Origin: JADGRA01 sp052143535
GTDB taxonomy: Bacteria; Myxococcota; Myxococcia; Myxococcales; Myxococcaceae
Direction of reading: 5' to 3'
Length of the DNA: 64,000 nt
Assembly (NCBI GenBank): GCA_052143535.1
Contig: JBKQSS010000061.1
Location: forward strand, 206,852 to 270,851
A program made the position numbers and the translations under genes. A model generated the notes under the pieces. That model was not told the origin of the DNA, ran no database searches, and saw only the letters and a list, made by a program, of their open reading frames with translations. Positions within the stretch are counted from its first letter, which is position 1. Each line of letters begins with the position of its first letter. Positions 16,689 through 27,496 of the stretch are shown here, one piece after another.

Positions 16689-17585
16689 TCAGGCGGCCTG
16701 GCGCGCGCGCGGGACGGCCACCAGGTGGGTGCGGGCCCCGTCGCGCCATACTGCCAGCGGCACCATCTCCGTGCCCCGCAGCACCATCAGCCGGTGGATG
16801 TCGTCCACGTTGGCCACCGGCTCGCCATGGACGCCGAGGATGATGTCCTCCGGCTTGAGTCCCGCGTCGGCGGCCGACGAGCCCTGACTCACTTGAAGCA
16901 CGTGCACCGCGCGCGGTTGCCCAGTGGCCTCGGCCACCGCGCGCGGCAACAACTCCGAGCGGGCGGCCACGCCCAACGTCCGGCGTTTCACTTCCCCGTG
17001 CTGAATGAGTACGCTCGTTACCCAGGTGGCAGTGCGGGAGGACACGGCGAAGCCCATCCCTTGCGCCCAGGGGATGACCGCGGTGTTGATGCCCACCACC
17101 TCGCCGGCGGCATTCACCAGCGGGCCGCCGGAGTTGCCGGGGTTGATGGCCGCGTCCGTCTGCACCAACCCCTCGAAGACGGTGCCGCCCGGTCCGGGGA
17201 GACTTCGGTCGGTCGCGCTGACAATTCCGACGCTCACCGAGCGCTCGAAGCGAAAGGGGTTGCCGATGGCCACCACCAGCTGTCCCACCCGCACCTGCGG
17301 AGCGAGCGTCAGGTGCTGGAGCTCGAGCCCGCGCAAGCGCACCACGGCCAAATCGGTGGGCGCATCCGTCCCCACCAGCTCCGCCCCCACCGCCTCCCCA
17401 TCCGGCAGCCGGACGCGCAAGGCGCGCCCGGAGCCGGCCACATGGTGGTTGGTGAGTAGGTAGCCGTCCTGCGCCACCACCACGCCGGTGCCGGCACCAC
17501 GGCCTTGCTCCACACCCACCACCGCGCGGCTGGCGCGCGCCACCAGCGCCTCCAACTCGTCGGACAGCCCGAGCAGCGTCTTCAC
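16689..17585 (-). CDS. Trypsin-like serine protease with PDZ domain (S1C/HtrA family)
   Basis: A 298-residue HtrA/DegP-type protease with an intact triad: His48 (TNHHVA), Asp78 (TDLAV) and Ser152 (PGNSGGPL). One PDZ domain follows (about 200-290; GSSAADAGLKPEDIILGV). There is no signal peptide or membrane segment visible, so it may be cytoplasmic, unlike most HtrA proteins. It overlaps by 4 bases the upstream paralogue, which keeps His and Asp but has lost Ser. The two are surely co-translated and may form a mixed complex. Confidence 0.9.
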   Translation of the reverse strand: MKTLLGLSDELEALVARASRAVVGVEQGRGAGTGVVVAQDGYLLTNHHVAGSGRALRVRLPDGEAVGAELVGTDAPTDLAVVRLRGLELQHLTLAPQVRVGQLVVAIGNPFRFERSVSVGIVSATDRSLPGPGGTVFEGLVQTDAAINPGNSGGPLVNAAGEVVGINTAVIPWAQGMGFAVSSRTATWVTSVLIQHGEVKRRTLGVAARSELLPRAVAEATGQPRAVHVLQVSQGSSAADAGLKPEDIILGVHGEPVANVDDIHRLMVLRGTEMVPLAVWRDGARTHLVAVPRARQAA

Positions 17586-18487
17586 GGCCGGACGCCCACC
17601 GTCACCGAGCGCTCCTGGACGGCGCCAGCGCGCAGCACCTGCAGCGGGAGCGGCTCGCCAATGCGAGCCTCAGCCAGCGTCCCCAGCAAGTCATGCACAT
17701 CGGCGGTGGAGGTTGTCCCCACCTGCAGCAGCACGTCGCCAAAGGTTAGCCCGGCTGCGTCGGCCGGGCTTCCCGCCTCCACCGCCACCACAAGAAGGCC
17801 GTGCTCGCGTCCGGCCACCCCCCGCAGGGCGGCTGGTAGACGCACCGGCTGCGTTCCCACCCCGAGGTAACCGCGCCGGACGCGTCCTTGGGACACGAGC
17901 TCCTCCGCGGTGCGGGCCAGCGTCTCGGTCGGCAGCAGCATACGGCGCGAGCGGCCCAGCCCGGACACCAACAGGCCCAAGCAGAGGCCCTCGACGTCGG
18001 CCACCACCGCGCCGGCCAGGCCCGGGCGCGCCGACAGCTCGACGTCCAGGGCGGCGTCGACGCGCGCCCCCCACGGCGTCCGGTAGGGCGCACCGACGGC
18101 GGCCAATAGCCCGAGCCGCGCGCGCACGCTGCCCCGCGGGCGTGCCACGGCCAGCACCAGGCTTCCCGGGCGCAAGCCAGCGGAGGGCCGCCAGCGAGCG
18201 GGCTCGAGCTTGGCGCCACTCACCCGGAGAAGGGCGAGGTCCAGCGCCGCGTCCTGCCCAACCAGCTCGGCCGGCGTCTCCACGCCGTCCACCAGGACGG
18301 CCAGCCGCTCCAGACGGTTGACGGCGTGTGCTGCGGTGAGGACGAGGTCCGCCGCGTAGGCCACGCCGCTGGCCGGCCAGCGCCGCCCGGCGAGGCCAAC
18401 CAGCGAGCGACCGACGGAGGCGGTGACGTCGGCCAGGCTTTCGGAGAGAGACACCGCGGCGGAGGGGACAGAAGAGGTGGCATTCAT
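17582..18487 (-). CDS. Catalytically dead S1C/HtrA-like PDZ protein
   Basis: A 301-residue paralogue of the downstream protease. His54 (TAAHAV) and Asp83 (ALDLALL) align with the triad, but the nucleophile block PGNSGGP is replaced by PGLAGAV, putting Ala158 at the catalytic Ser position. The PDZ domain (about 200-300; GSPADAAGLTFGDVLLQVG) is retained. No signal peptide. Likely a non-proteolytic partner, substrate adaptor or regulator of the adjacent active protease. It is 97 bases downstream of a LuxR-type response regulator on the same strand. Confidence 0.85.
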   Translation of the reverse strand: MNATSSVPSAAVSLSESLADVTASVGRSLVGLAGRRWPASGVAYAADLVLTAAHAVNRLERLAVLVDGVETPAELVGQDAALDLALLRVSGAKLEPARWRPSAGLRPGSLVLAVARPRGSVRARLGLLAAVGAPYRTPWGARVDAALDVELSARPGLAGAVVADVEGLCLGLLVSGLGRSRRMLLPTETLARTAEELVSQGRVRRGYLGVGTQPVRLPAALRGVAGREHGLLVVAVEAGSPADAAGLTFGDVLLQVGTTSTADVHDLLGTLAEARIGEPLPLQVLRAGAVQERSVTVGVRP

Positions 18488-18584
18488 GGGGAGAGAAGTT
18501 AGCCGTCAGGCCCTAGGCCCCACATCGCCCCGACGGCTAGTACTGACGCCCTGCCCGTTTGGCTAAGGGAGGGGCCTTTGCCGC

Positions 18585-19205
18585 CTATAGGACGACCAGG
18601 CCGAGGCGAGCCGCTCGCACCACTGCCTCGGTGCGTCGCTCGACGCCCAGCTTCTGAAGCAGGGCGTTGACGTGAAATTTCACCGTGTGGCGGCTGATGC
18701 CGAGGCGCTCGGCAATGGTGCGGTTGGGCAGGCCTTCCGCCAGAAGCGCCAGCACCTCGCGCTCCCGCGGAGTGAAGTCGCCCGGGGAGGCCGCGGCCGG
18801 CAGCTCCGGCAAAGGGCGCAGGTGGTGGAAGCTGGCGTCGGAGACAGTCAGCCCGTGCGTGACGGCCAACAGCGCGGCGCCGACGGTGGCCGGCTCGACG
18901 GCGCGAAGCAGCGCCCCAGCGGCTCCGGCGGCCAGCACTGCCCGGGCCGCCCGCTCGTCCTCCACCAGCGCGACCACCGGGGCCGCGCCTGCCTCGCCCG
19001 CCTCGAGGACGGGCGTGGGGCCTGCGTCCCAGAGGATGGCGTCGAAGGGCAGCTCGAGCCACGCAGCGCGGGCACGGCCAAGGCTGTCCACCTCGGCGGC
19101 CAGTGCCCAGCCTGCCTTTTCCAGGACAGCGCGCAGCCCCGCCCGGACCAGCGGGTCAGCGGAGACGAGGAGGACGCGCAAGGGGGTGGAAGCGCCGGTG
19201 GGCAT
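18585..19205 (-). CDS. NarL/LuxR-family response regulator with eroded receiver
   Basis: A 206-residue regulator: receiver-like domain (about 8-120) plus a LuxR helix-turn-helix (about 140-205; FTPREREVLALLAEGLPNRT). The fold is clear (VLLVSADPLVRAGLRAVLE), and a phospho-acceptor-like Asp remains in LWDAG. However, the acidic pair is reduced to SAD, the Thr/Ser switch position reads Val (VALVED), and the invariant Lys is Arg (GALLRAV). Phosphorylation may therefore not be the switch. The ATG at 19205 is used; a longer open frame upstream is an artefact overlapping the intergenic region. It lies between imuB and the PDZ pair. Confidence 0.8.
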   Translation of the reverse strand: MPTGASTPLRVLLVSADPLVRAGLRAVLEKAGWALAAEVDSLGRARAAWLELPFDAILWDAGPTPVLEAGEAGAAPVVALVEDERAARAVLAAGAAGALLRAVEPATVGAALLAVTHGLTVSDASFHHLRPLPELPAAASPGDFTPREREVLALLAEGLPNRTIAERLGISRHTVKFHVNALLQKLGVERRTEAVVRAARLGLVVL

Positions 19206-19278
19206 GTCTCTCAAAAGGGGAGGCGGGGCTTTGGGCAGTAGGGATAAGCGGGTAGCCGGGCGGCTGCCACCCGGGCGC

Positions 19279-20835
19279 TCAGTCGAAGAAGCCGTGCAAG
19301 TAGAAGCGCCCGTCGCGCCCGTCCTTAAACACCCAGGCCGGCCCCAGCCCCTCGAAGTGCACCCGGTAGTAGTCGCGGGCGAAGGGCGCCGGCGTCCACC
19401 ACTGGCCACCGAGACGCTCCGGGCCGGCCAGGCCCAGCACCGCGCGACGCCGCCCGAGCAGCCGTGCCCCCTGCAACTCACCGGCTGGGCCGAGCTCGAC
19501 CGGCAGGGGGGCCGGCACCGGGAAGAGTCGCACCGGGCGTTCCGCGGAACGTGCCTCGAGGGGTGGTGGCGTGGCTGGGGCACGGCGCAGCTCGGCGTGC
19601 AGCCCATGCTCGAGCGGAGGCGGATGGAAAGCCACCAAGGCCCGGGCCGCCTCGGGGCGATGGTCCTCCGCCGCCCGGGGGGAGGACAGGGCTTGGGGGC
19701 CAAGGGCCGTCACCAGACGGGCGAGGACGCTCTCCAGCCCAGTGTCACCCTCCGGCATGGCCCCGAGGACGCGCTGCTGGCCGCGGTCCTCGCAGGACTC
19801 GTCGACGCTGAGCACCACCGTGGCCACCGGCGCAGGCAGCCGGAGGTCCTCCAGTCGGTGGCGAAGGAGGTCGAGCAGAAGCTTCGGCTCGGCGCTGGGA
19901 CGGGCCAGGACGAGGGGCACCGGGCGCGGGCCGTCCGGCTCGAGCAGCAATGTCAGGGTGAGCCGCACGGCGGCCTTCCCGCGGCCGCGCAGCCGGGCAC
20001 ACAGCACCTCCACCATGCCTTTGAGGACGAAGAGGAGTGGCTCGAAGGCTTCGGCCGGAGCCTCCAGCACACAGAGCTCCTCCACCACTTCCGGAACCAG
20101 AGCCGGGAGGAGGCGCGTCTCGTCCTCGCCGCGGGCCAGCCGCTGGGCGCGTAGCCCACGCGCGCCGAGCCGCGTCACCACCTGGGCGGGCGCGAGACTC
20201 GCCACTCCCCCCAGGGTGGAAAGCCCGAAAGTGCAGAGGGCGTCGCGCACCGGCGCGTCTACGCCCTCCAGGGCCTGAAGTGGCAAGGGGGCCAGCGCCT
20301 GGGCCGAGGCGCCGCGGGGCACCACACACAGCCGGGCGCTACCGAAACGGGCCAGCGCCCGGGCAGTAAACAGCTCCGAGGCCACCGCCCCTCGGCCGCG
20401 AAGGCCGAGCGTCAGCAAAAGGCCGAGCGCGCGCTCGAGCAGGGGTTGCTCCCCACCGAAGAGCGAGGCGGCGGAGGCGTCGAGCCAGAAGCCGTCGGGG
20501 ACAGACGACATGCTGGCCGGCGCCAAGGCGAGAAGCCCTTCGGCCACCGCGCCCAGCGCCGAGGCCTCCTCGGCGGCCTGGTAGGGCATGTCTCGGAGGG
20601 AGGGTACGAGGGCCCGGGCGGCAGCCAGGGACATTCCAGTCCGTACCCCTGCGGTGGAAGCCGAAGCCGACAGGCACTGTACCCGCTGCACGCCGCGCAC
20701 CTGTTGCACCAGCGCGAGCGGCGGCTCGGGCCTTGGTGCGGTGGCTCGGCCGTCGGGCCGAGAGGCCGCTTCGGCAAGCAGGGCCAGCCGGCGCTGCACC
20801 GGGAAACGCGGCACGTGCAGGTAGGCCACGCGCAC
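19279..20835 (-). CDS. imuB: ImuB, Y-family polymerase-like mutasome subunit
   Basis: A 518-residue catalytically inactive Y-family polymerase homologue that bridges the beta clamp and DnaE2 in the mutasome. It starts with the family signature VRVAYLHVPRFPVQRR, has the palm/fingers region to about residue 190, helix-hairpin-helix region near 190-220, little-finger region and an extended C-terminus. The GTG at 20835 begins one base after the imuA stop, and the sequence upstream in this frame is only imuA in the wrong frame. It forms an operon with imuA under a LexA-type box; dnaE2 lies separately downstream. Confidence 0.9.
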   Translation of the reverse strand: MRVAYLHVPRFPVQRRLALLAEAASRPDGRATAPRPEPPLALVQQVRGVQRVQCLSASASTAGVRTGMSLAAARALVPSLRDMPYQAAEEASALGAVAEGLLALAPASMSSVPDGFWLDASAASLFGGEQPLLERALGLLLTLGLRGRGAVASELFTARALARFGSARLCVVPRGASAQALAPLPLQALEGVDAPVRDALCTFGLSTLGGVASLAPAQVVTRLGARGLRAQRLARGEDETRLLPALVPEVVEELCVLEAPAEAFEPLLFVLKGMVEVLCARLRGRGKAAVRLTLTLLLEPDGPRPVPLVLARPSAEPKLLLDLLRHRLEDLRLPAPVATVVLSVDESCEDRGQQRVLGAMPEGDTGLESVLARLVTALGPQALSSPRAAEDHRPEAARALVAFHPPPLEHGLHAELRRAPATPPPLEARSAERPVRLFPVPAPLPVELGPAGELQGARLLGRRRAVLGLAGPERLGGQWWTPAPFARDYYRVHFEGLGPAWVFKDGRDGRFYLHGFFD

Positions 20836-20836
20836 C

Positions 20837-21676
20837 TCAGGAAAGCCCCGGAGCGAGCTCGGGCATGGCCAAGTCCCGCCCGGGCCGCTGCCCTTGAATG
20901 CCACAGCGGCCGTTGCGGACTTCAGAGGGGCGCGGGCGCTGGAAAGGCTTGTCCGGCTCGGCCGCCGCTGACAAGGGGACAAGGTGGCCCTTCTCCTTTG
21001 AAGAAGAGCCCCACCCGGCGAGCGCCTCCCAGGGAATGTCTGCGGAGCGAGCCCGCATCTCCTGCCGACTCCGCACCACTTCCACGTGCACCCCGTCCGG
21101 GCCGGCCGCCAACCGGAGGCGCAGGGAGCCGTCGGCCGGCGCCTCCTCCGGGGTGAGAAGCAAGAGCAGCCCCCCGGAATGAGAGGCAGCGTCGAGGAGC
21201 CGCTTGCAAGCCTGGGGCGTAAGGCGGTGGCCGGTGTGGGTGAGGTCCAGCACCACGCAGGCAAAGGCGCCACTGCGAAGCAGCTGCAGCGCCGCCCAAC
21301 CCAGCTGCGAGGGCTGGGGGTGGTTTCCCGGTGGGCCCGCAGCAGAACGCACCCAGAGGAGTCGCGCGGAATCCACTCCCAAGGCAGCCAGCGCTGGCGG
21401 GTACAATTCCCCCGGGCCGTCGATGTATGCCGCCAGCCGGAGCGCGCGGTGGGCCTCTGCCACCGCACGCAAAGCGAGGCGCGTCCGGCCGGAGGCCGGG
21501 CTTCCCCAGAGCTCCACCACCTGCCCCAAGGGAAAGCCGCCGGCGGGCAACAGGGCGTCCACCGCCGCCACGCCGGTGCGCAACACGGCGAGGTGGGTGC
21601 GGGGGGCCGCCTGCAGCGCTTGAATGTGCGCGCGCAAGCGCTCCACTGTTTCCAGGTTGCCCCGTGCTGCGTCCAT
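20837..21676 (-). CDS. imuA: ImuA', RecA/SulA-like mutasome protein
   Basis: A 279-residue RecA-fold protein, first gene of the imuA-imuB cassette. The RecA-like core shows GFPLGQVVELWGSPASGRT: the P-loop-like GSPASGRT departs from GxxxxGK(T/S) by having Arg for Lys, so ATP binding is doubtful. A Walker-B-like strand CVVLDL follows near residue 145. The C-terminal tail is low-complexity. Translation is set by AAAGGGG just before the ATG at 21676. A LexA-type box overlaps a candidate -10 (GATACT, minus strand 21705-21710) 15-30 bases upstream, so damage induction is expected. Confidence 0.85.
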   Translation of the reverse strand: MDAARGNLETVERLRAHIQALQAAPRTHLAVLRTGVAAVDALLPAGGFPLGQVVELWGSPASGRTRLALRAVAEAHRALRLAAYIDGPGELYPPALAALGVDSARLLWVRSAAGPPGNHPQPSQLGWAALQLLRSGAFACVVLDLTHTGHRLTPQACKRLLDAASHSGGLLLLLTPEEAPADGSLRLRLAAGPDGVHVEVVRSRQEMRARSADIPWEALAGWGSSSKEKGHLVPLSAAAEPDKPFQRPRPSEVRNGRCGIQGQRPGRDLAMPELAPGLS

Positions 21677-22069
21677 GGCGCCCCTTTAACCTAAACAGAA
21701 GTTCAGTATCGCCAGGGCGGCCGACACACAACCTCTTTCCCCCGAGGGGAGGCGTCTCAGCCGCTTTTTCTCGCAAAAAACGGGGGCCCCAACCCCCCAC
21801 GCTTGGGGCGCAACCCGAGGCCTCCCACGCCCCAACACCGAAGGTGCTGGCCAAGGCAGTTTCACCTCCGCCTTGTAAGACTCCCCACTTGGGGACAACC
21901 GTGGCGCCCTTGACGACGCCGAAAACTGTCTTAGTCGCTAAACCGTGTCTTTCTCGGTGCCACAGCCTGCGTTTCTCCCCGGACTTTTGATTGCTAGCCT
22001 GGGGGTTGTTGGGTACCAGAGTCCTGTTGGCTGATGTGGCCCGCGTTGGGAAACGGAGTTGAGATTCAT
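21677..22069. other. 393-base divergent control region between imuA and lon
   Basis: Carries the imuA Shine-Dalgarno, LexA-type box and candidate -10 at its left end, and the lon leader at its right end, with a weak TTGATT hexamer at 21987-21992 as a possible lon -35. No convincing heat-shock promoter pair or small gene was seen in the middle. Confidence 0.5.
21691..21706 (-). promoter_or_regulatory. LexA-type SOS box upstream of imuA
   Basis: The plus strand reads CTAAACAGAAGTTCAG. Both half-sites (CTRHAMR and GTTCAG) of the Myxococcus LexA motif fit; the middle three bases do not. It overlaps the candidate -10 hexamer GATACT of the imuA promoter, the expected place for a repressor, and matches in orientation the box in front of dnaE2. 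Confidence 0.7.
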
Positions 22070-24532
<2,463 letters not shown>

Positions 24533-24541
24533 CGCCTTCCC

Positions 24542-24574
24542 CAACGCCCAAGGGACCCTTCCCCCTTGGCGTTG
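24542..24574 (+). terminator. Stem-loop downstream of lon
   Basis: A 12-base-pair stem with one bulged C (CAACGCC-AAGGG pairing with CCCTT-GGCGTTG) and an 8-base loop starts 10 bases after the lon stop. No U-run follows, so it may act with Rho or as a 3'-end stabiliser. Confidence 0.5.
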
Positions 24575-24742
24575 CTGCGGCCGCGGTCTGAGTTTGAATT
24601 GCCGCTCCGGGACGGCCGCGCCTAAGCTTCTGCCGCTTGGTTTGGCGCGCCCTCGGGCCTTGGCCGCGGCCAAGGCCCTCGCCAGGGGCGCCGTCGTTTT
24701 TTGGGGCACCTTGCGAGGCCTTTCGCGCATGAGCTTCGGCAG

Positions 24743-26509
24743 ATGAGCCTCGCCGGTCGCCAGCTGGGCCGCTACCGGCTGCTCGAACTCTTGGGGACGG
24801 GCGGCATGAGCGTCGTCTACCGGGGGCTCGACACGGCACTGCAGCGGGAGGTGGCGGTGAAGGTGCTGCACCCGCACTTGCTGTTGCACCACGGCGACGC
24901 CCGGCGGCGGCTGGAACGGGAGGCGCGGGCGGTGGCCCGGCTGCAACATCCCAACATCGTCGAAGTCTTCGACGTCGCCGACCCGGGCCTGGAGGACGCC
25001 TTCCTGGTGACGGAGCTCGTCCGGGGGGAGACGTTGCGCGCCTTCGCCGAGCGCGAGCGCTGCTGGCCACCCGAGCTCGGGGCCGCGGTGGTGCACCAGG
25101 TGGCGTCGGCCCTGGCGCACGCGCACCAAGCCGGGGTGGTGCACCGCGACCTCAAACCGGAAAATGTCATGTTGCGCGAGGATGGCGTCCTGAAGCTGAT
25201 GGACTTTGGCATCGCCCGCGTCCTCGACCCGGCCGAGCGCCTGACGCAGACGGGGGCGCTGGTTGGCTCACCGGCCTACATGGCGCCGGAAGTCATCGAC
25301 GGGCAGGCCGCCGGCCCGGAAGCAGACGTCTTCGCACTGGGGACGCTTCTGTACTGGCTGTGGACTGGGGCCCTGCCCTTCGCCGCACCCAGCACTTCCG
25401 CCATGTTGAAGCGCATCCTCGACGGGTTATACGAGGACCCCCGGGGCCGGACGCCCGCGCTGTCAGACGGCCTGGCCGCCATTCTCAGCCGGTGCCTCCA
25501 GCACCGAGTGGAGGACCGCTACCCGACGGCGGCCGAAGTGGAGGCGGCACTCGCCGCCGCGCTGTCCGAGGTGGGCATGGGCGACCCCGCCGCAGAGCTG
25601 GCCGCCTTCCACCTCGAGCCGGCCGCCGCCCGGACGCGCCTGGTCGAGCGCCTGGCGGACGGCCTCGGGCAAAAGGCCGAGGCCGCGCTCGCCGCGGGCC
25701 GCACCGCCCTGGCCTTGGCCAAGGTGGACCAGCTGCTCGGGCTTCGCCCCGAGGACGCGGTGGCCCAGGGCGTCCTGCAGCGCGCCCTGCGCCAGCGGCG
25801 GCGGCGGCGCAGCGGCCGCCTCCTAGGCGCCGCCCTCGCCCTCGGCGTCCTCGCCCTGTTGGCGGTGGGCAGCCTCCGGGCGGTGCGCCGCGCCAAAGCC
25901 GAGCCGGTCGCCGGCACCCCCGCCTCGGCGGCGGCTCCCTCGCCCGCTCTGTCGGCGCCCAGCACCTTGCCGCCAGCGTCAGCCCCCACCCCACCGCCCT
26001 TGCATGCTGAGCAGGCCGTCACGGCGGTGGAAAAGCGCGGCCCTCGGGTGGAGAGTGTCCCGGTGGAGCTGCTGGTGCGCCCCTATGGCTCGGTGAGTGT
26101 CGACGGCGGCCCGCCGAGTCGCGACCCGCTGGCAGCCCATGCGCTGCTCTTGGCACCCGGGCGACACACCATCCGCGTCAGCTGCCAGTGGTGCGAGGAC
26201 GTGGACCACGTCATCGACGTCCTCCCGGGCGGCCAGCAGACGTTTGCCCTCCCGGCACGCCTGAAGACGGCCTACCTCAGCTTCGACTTCCAGCCCCGGG
26301 ACGCGACGGTGACGGTGGCCGGGGAGCGGCGCACGGCCGAGGAGAGCCTCCTTCGGCCCTTTGCCCTGTTGTCTCCGCGGGCGGCAAGCCGCTTCATTCA
26401 CCAGGTGGCCTACGTCGTCTCGCACCCCGGCTACCGGGACAGGACTGGCACCTTGGAAGTCCTCCCCGGACAGAGCGAGACGCTGTCTGGCAAGCTGGAG
26501 CCCCAGTGA
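24743..26509 (+). CDS. Eukaryotic-type Ser/Thr protein kinase with PEGA-like tail
   Basis: A 588-residue kinase. The cytoplasmic kinase domain (about 10-275) has all active-site marks: GTGGMSVVYRG loop, AVKVL lysine, HRDLKPENVM catalytic loop, DFGIARV and GSPAYMAPEV. A helical linker follows, then Arg-rich stop-transfer and one membrane helix (about 355-378). A Pro/Ala-rich stalk leads to two beta-rich PEGA-like modules outside (about 430-585; GSVSVDGGPPS). The ATG at 24743 replaces the upstream GTG frame. It is first in a unit of four genes overlapping or nearly touching; the third encodes an FHA-domain activator, a natural phosphothreonine reader. Confidence 0.9.
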   Translation: MSLAGRQLGRYRLLELLGTGGMSVVYRGLDTALQREVAVKVLHPHLLLHHGDARRRLEREARAVARLQHPNIVEVFDVADPGLEDAFLVTELVRGETLRAFAERERCWPPELGAAVVHQVASALAHAHQAGVVHRDLKPENVMLREDGVLKLMDFGIARVLDPAERLTQTGALVGSPAYMAPEVIDGQAAGPEADVFALGTLLYWLWTGALPFAAPSTSAMLKRILDGLYEDPRGRTPALSDGLAAILSRCLQHRVEDRYPTAAEVEAALAAALSEVGMGDPAAELAAFHLEPAAARTRLVERLADGLGQKAEAALAAGRTALALAKVDQLLGLRPEDAVAQGVLQRALRQRRRRRSGRLLGAALALGVLALLAVGSLRAVRRAKAEPVAGTPASAAAPSPALSAPSTLPPASAPTPPPLHAEQAVTAVEKRGPRVESVPVELLVRPYGSVSVDGGPPSRDPLAAHALLLAPGRHTIRVSCQWCEDVDHVIDVLPGGQQTFALPARLKTAYLSFDFQPRDATVTVAGERRTAEESLLRPFALLSPRAASRFIHQVAYVVSHPGYRDRTGTLEVLPGQSETLSGKLEPQ

Positions 26510-27489
26510 GCGCCCTCCTCGCCCAGCTGGTGCTGCTCCTGGCCGGGGCCCCACCACCGGCTGCCCAGCCCCAGGACGAGGCGCTCCGGGCAGACCTGGC
26601 CGCCCTCTCGGCGGCCTACGACTATGGCCGCTACGCCGAGGTGCTGGAGCGCGCCGACGCTCGCATCGACGGCCCGGGCCTGGACGCTGCATCCCTGGTG
26701 GCTCTGCACCAGCTGGCTGGCCTCTCCGCCTTCAACCTGCACCGACTCGACGAGGCGGAGAGGCACATGGCGGCGCTGTTGCGGCTGAACCCCGACTTCA
26801 GCCTCGACCCCTTCGTCTACCCACCCCCCACGGTGGCCTTCGTCGAAAAGCAGCGCCGGGCGATGGCTGCCGAGCTCGAATTCCTACGCGAGCAGCGCCG
26901 GCAGCGCGAGGCGGCCGCGAAGGCGGCGGCCGAGGAGCAAGCCGCCCTGGCCCGGCAGACGGAAGCCCAGCGGAAGGAGCTGGAGCAGATGTCCCGCCAA
27001 ATTACGGTCCGCACCGTGGAGAAGCACAGCGTCTTGGTGAATTTCGTTCCCTTTGGCGCCGGCCAGTTTCAGGAGGGGCGCGTCGGTGCCGGCACCGGCT
27101 TCGCCGTGGCCGAAGGCGTCCTGGCCATCGTGAGCATCGTCGGCTACTTCGTCTATGGCTCCATTCTCACCACCCGCACCCTCCAGCTGGAGACTTTTCC
27201 CGGGACAACCCAAGTCATCGTCCAGACGGGAATCCCCGCCGCCCGGGCCAACGAGGCGCAGACTTGGCGCGTGGTGAAAGTCACCAGCGGCATCGGCTTC
27301 TACGCCGTCTACGTCGCTGGCGTGCTCGACGCGCTCTTGCACTACCAGGCCGAAGTGGTGACCACGCACGTCGAGACGCTGGGGCCGCCGGCACCAGCGG
27401 CTCTGCCCGCCGAGAGCAGCGCGCCGCGGGTGGAGCTGGTGCCCGCCCCGCGGGGCAGCATCGGGCTCGGCTTCGGGATGCGCTTCTAG
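26506..27489 (+). CDS. TPR-like/coiled-coil membrane protein of the kinase operon
   Basis: A 327-residue protein of unknown function. It has a signal peptide (about 1-20), a helical tetratricopeptide-like part (about 25-110; AAYDYGRYAEVLERAD, LHQLAGLSAFNLHRLDEAER), and a Glu/Gln/Arg/Ala coiled coil (about 115-165). A domain follows with FVPFGAGQFQEGRVGAGT, a motif shared with DUF5683-type envelope proteins, and two hydrophobic segments (about 185-215 and 255-280). GTG 26506 overlaps the kinase stop by 4 bases, so the two are translationally coupled. Confidence 0.7.
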   Translation: MSALLAQLVLLLAGAPPPAAQPQDEALRADLAALSAAYDYGRYAEVLERADARIDGPGLDAASLVALHQLAGLSAFNLHRLDEAERHMAALLRLNPDFSLDPFVYPPPTVAFVEKQRRAMAAELEFLREQRRQREAAAKAAAEEQAALARQTEAQRKELEQMSRQITVRTVEKHSVLVNFVPFGAGQFQEGRVGAGTGFAVAEGVLAIVSIVGYFVYGSILTTRTLQLETFPGTTQVIVQTGIPAARANEAQTWRVVKVTSGIGFYAVYVAGVLDALLHYQAEVVTTHVETLGPPAPAALPAESSAPRVELVPAPRGSIGLGFGMRF

Positions 27490-27496
27490 CGAGAGG

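Noticed and set aside
14644..16749. 701-codon open frame on the minus strand
   Set aside because: Overlaps the M28 peptidase in another frame of the same strand; Gly/Arg/Ala-rich with no family signal, while the peptidase frame has all catalytic motifs.
20836..21468. Upstream 211 codons of the open frame that contains imuB
   Set aside because: This part is imuA read in the wrong frame; ImuB begins at GTG 20835 with its family signature.
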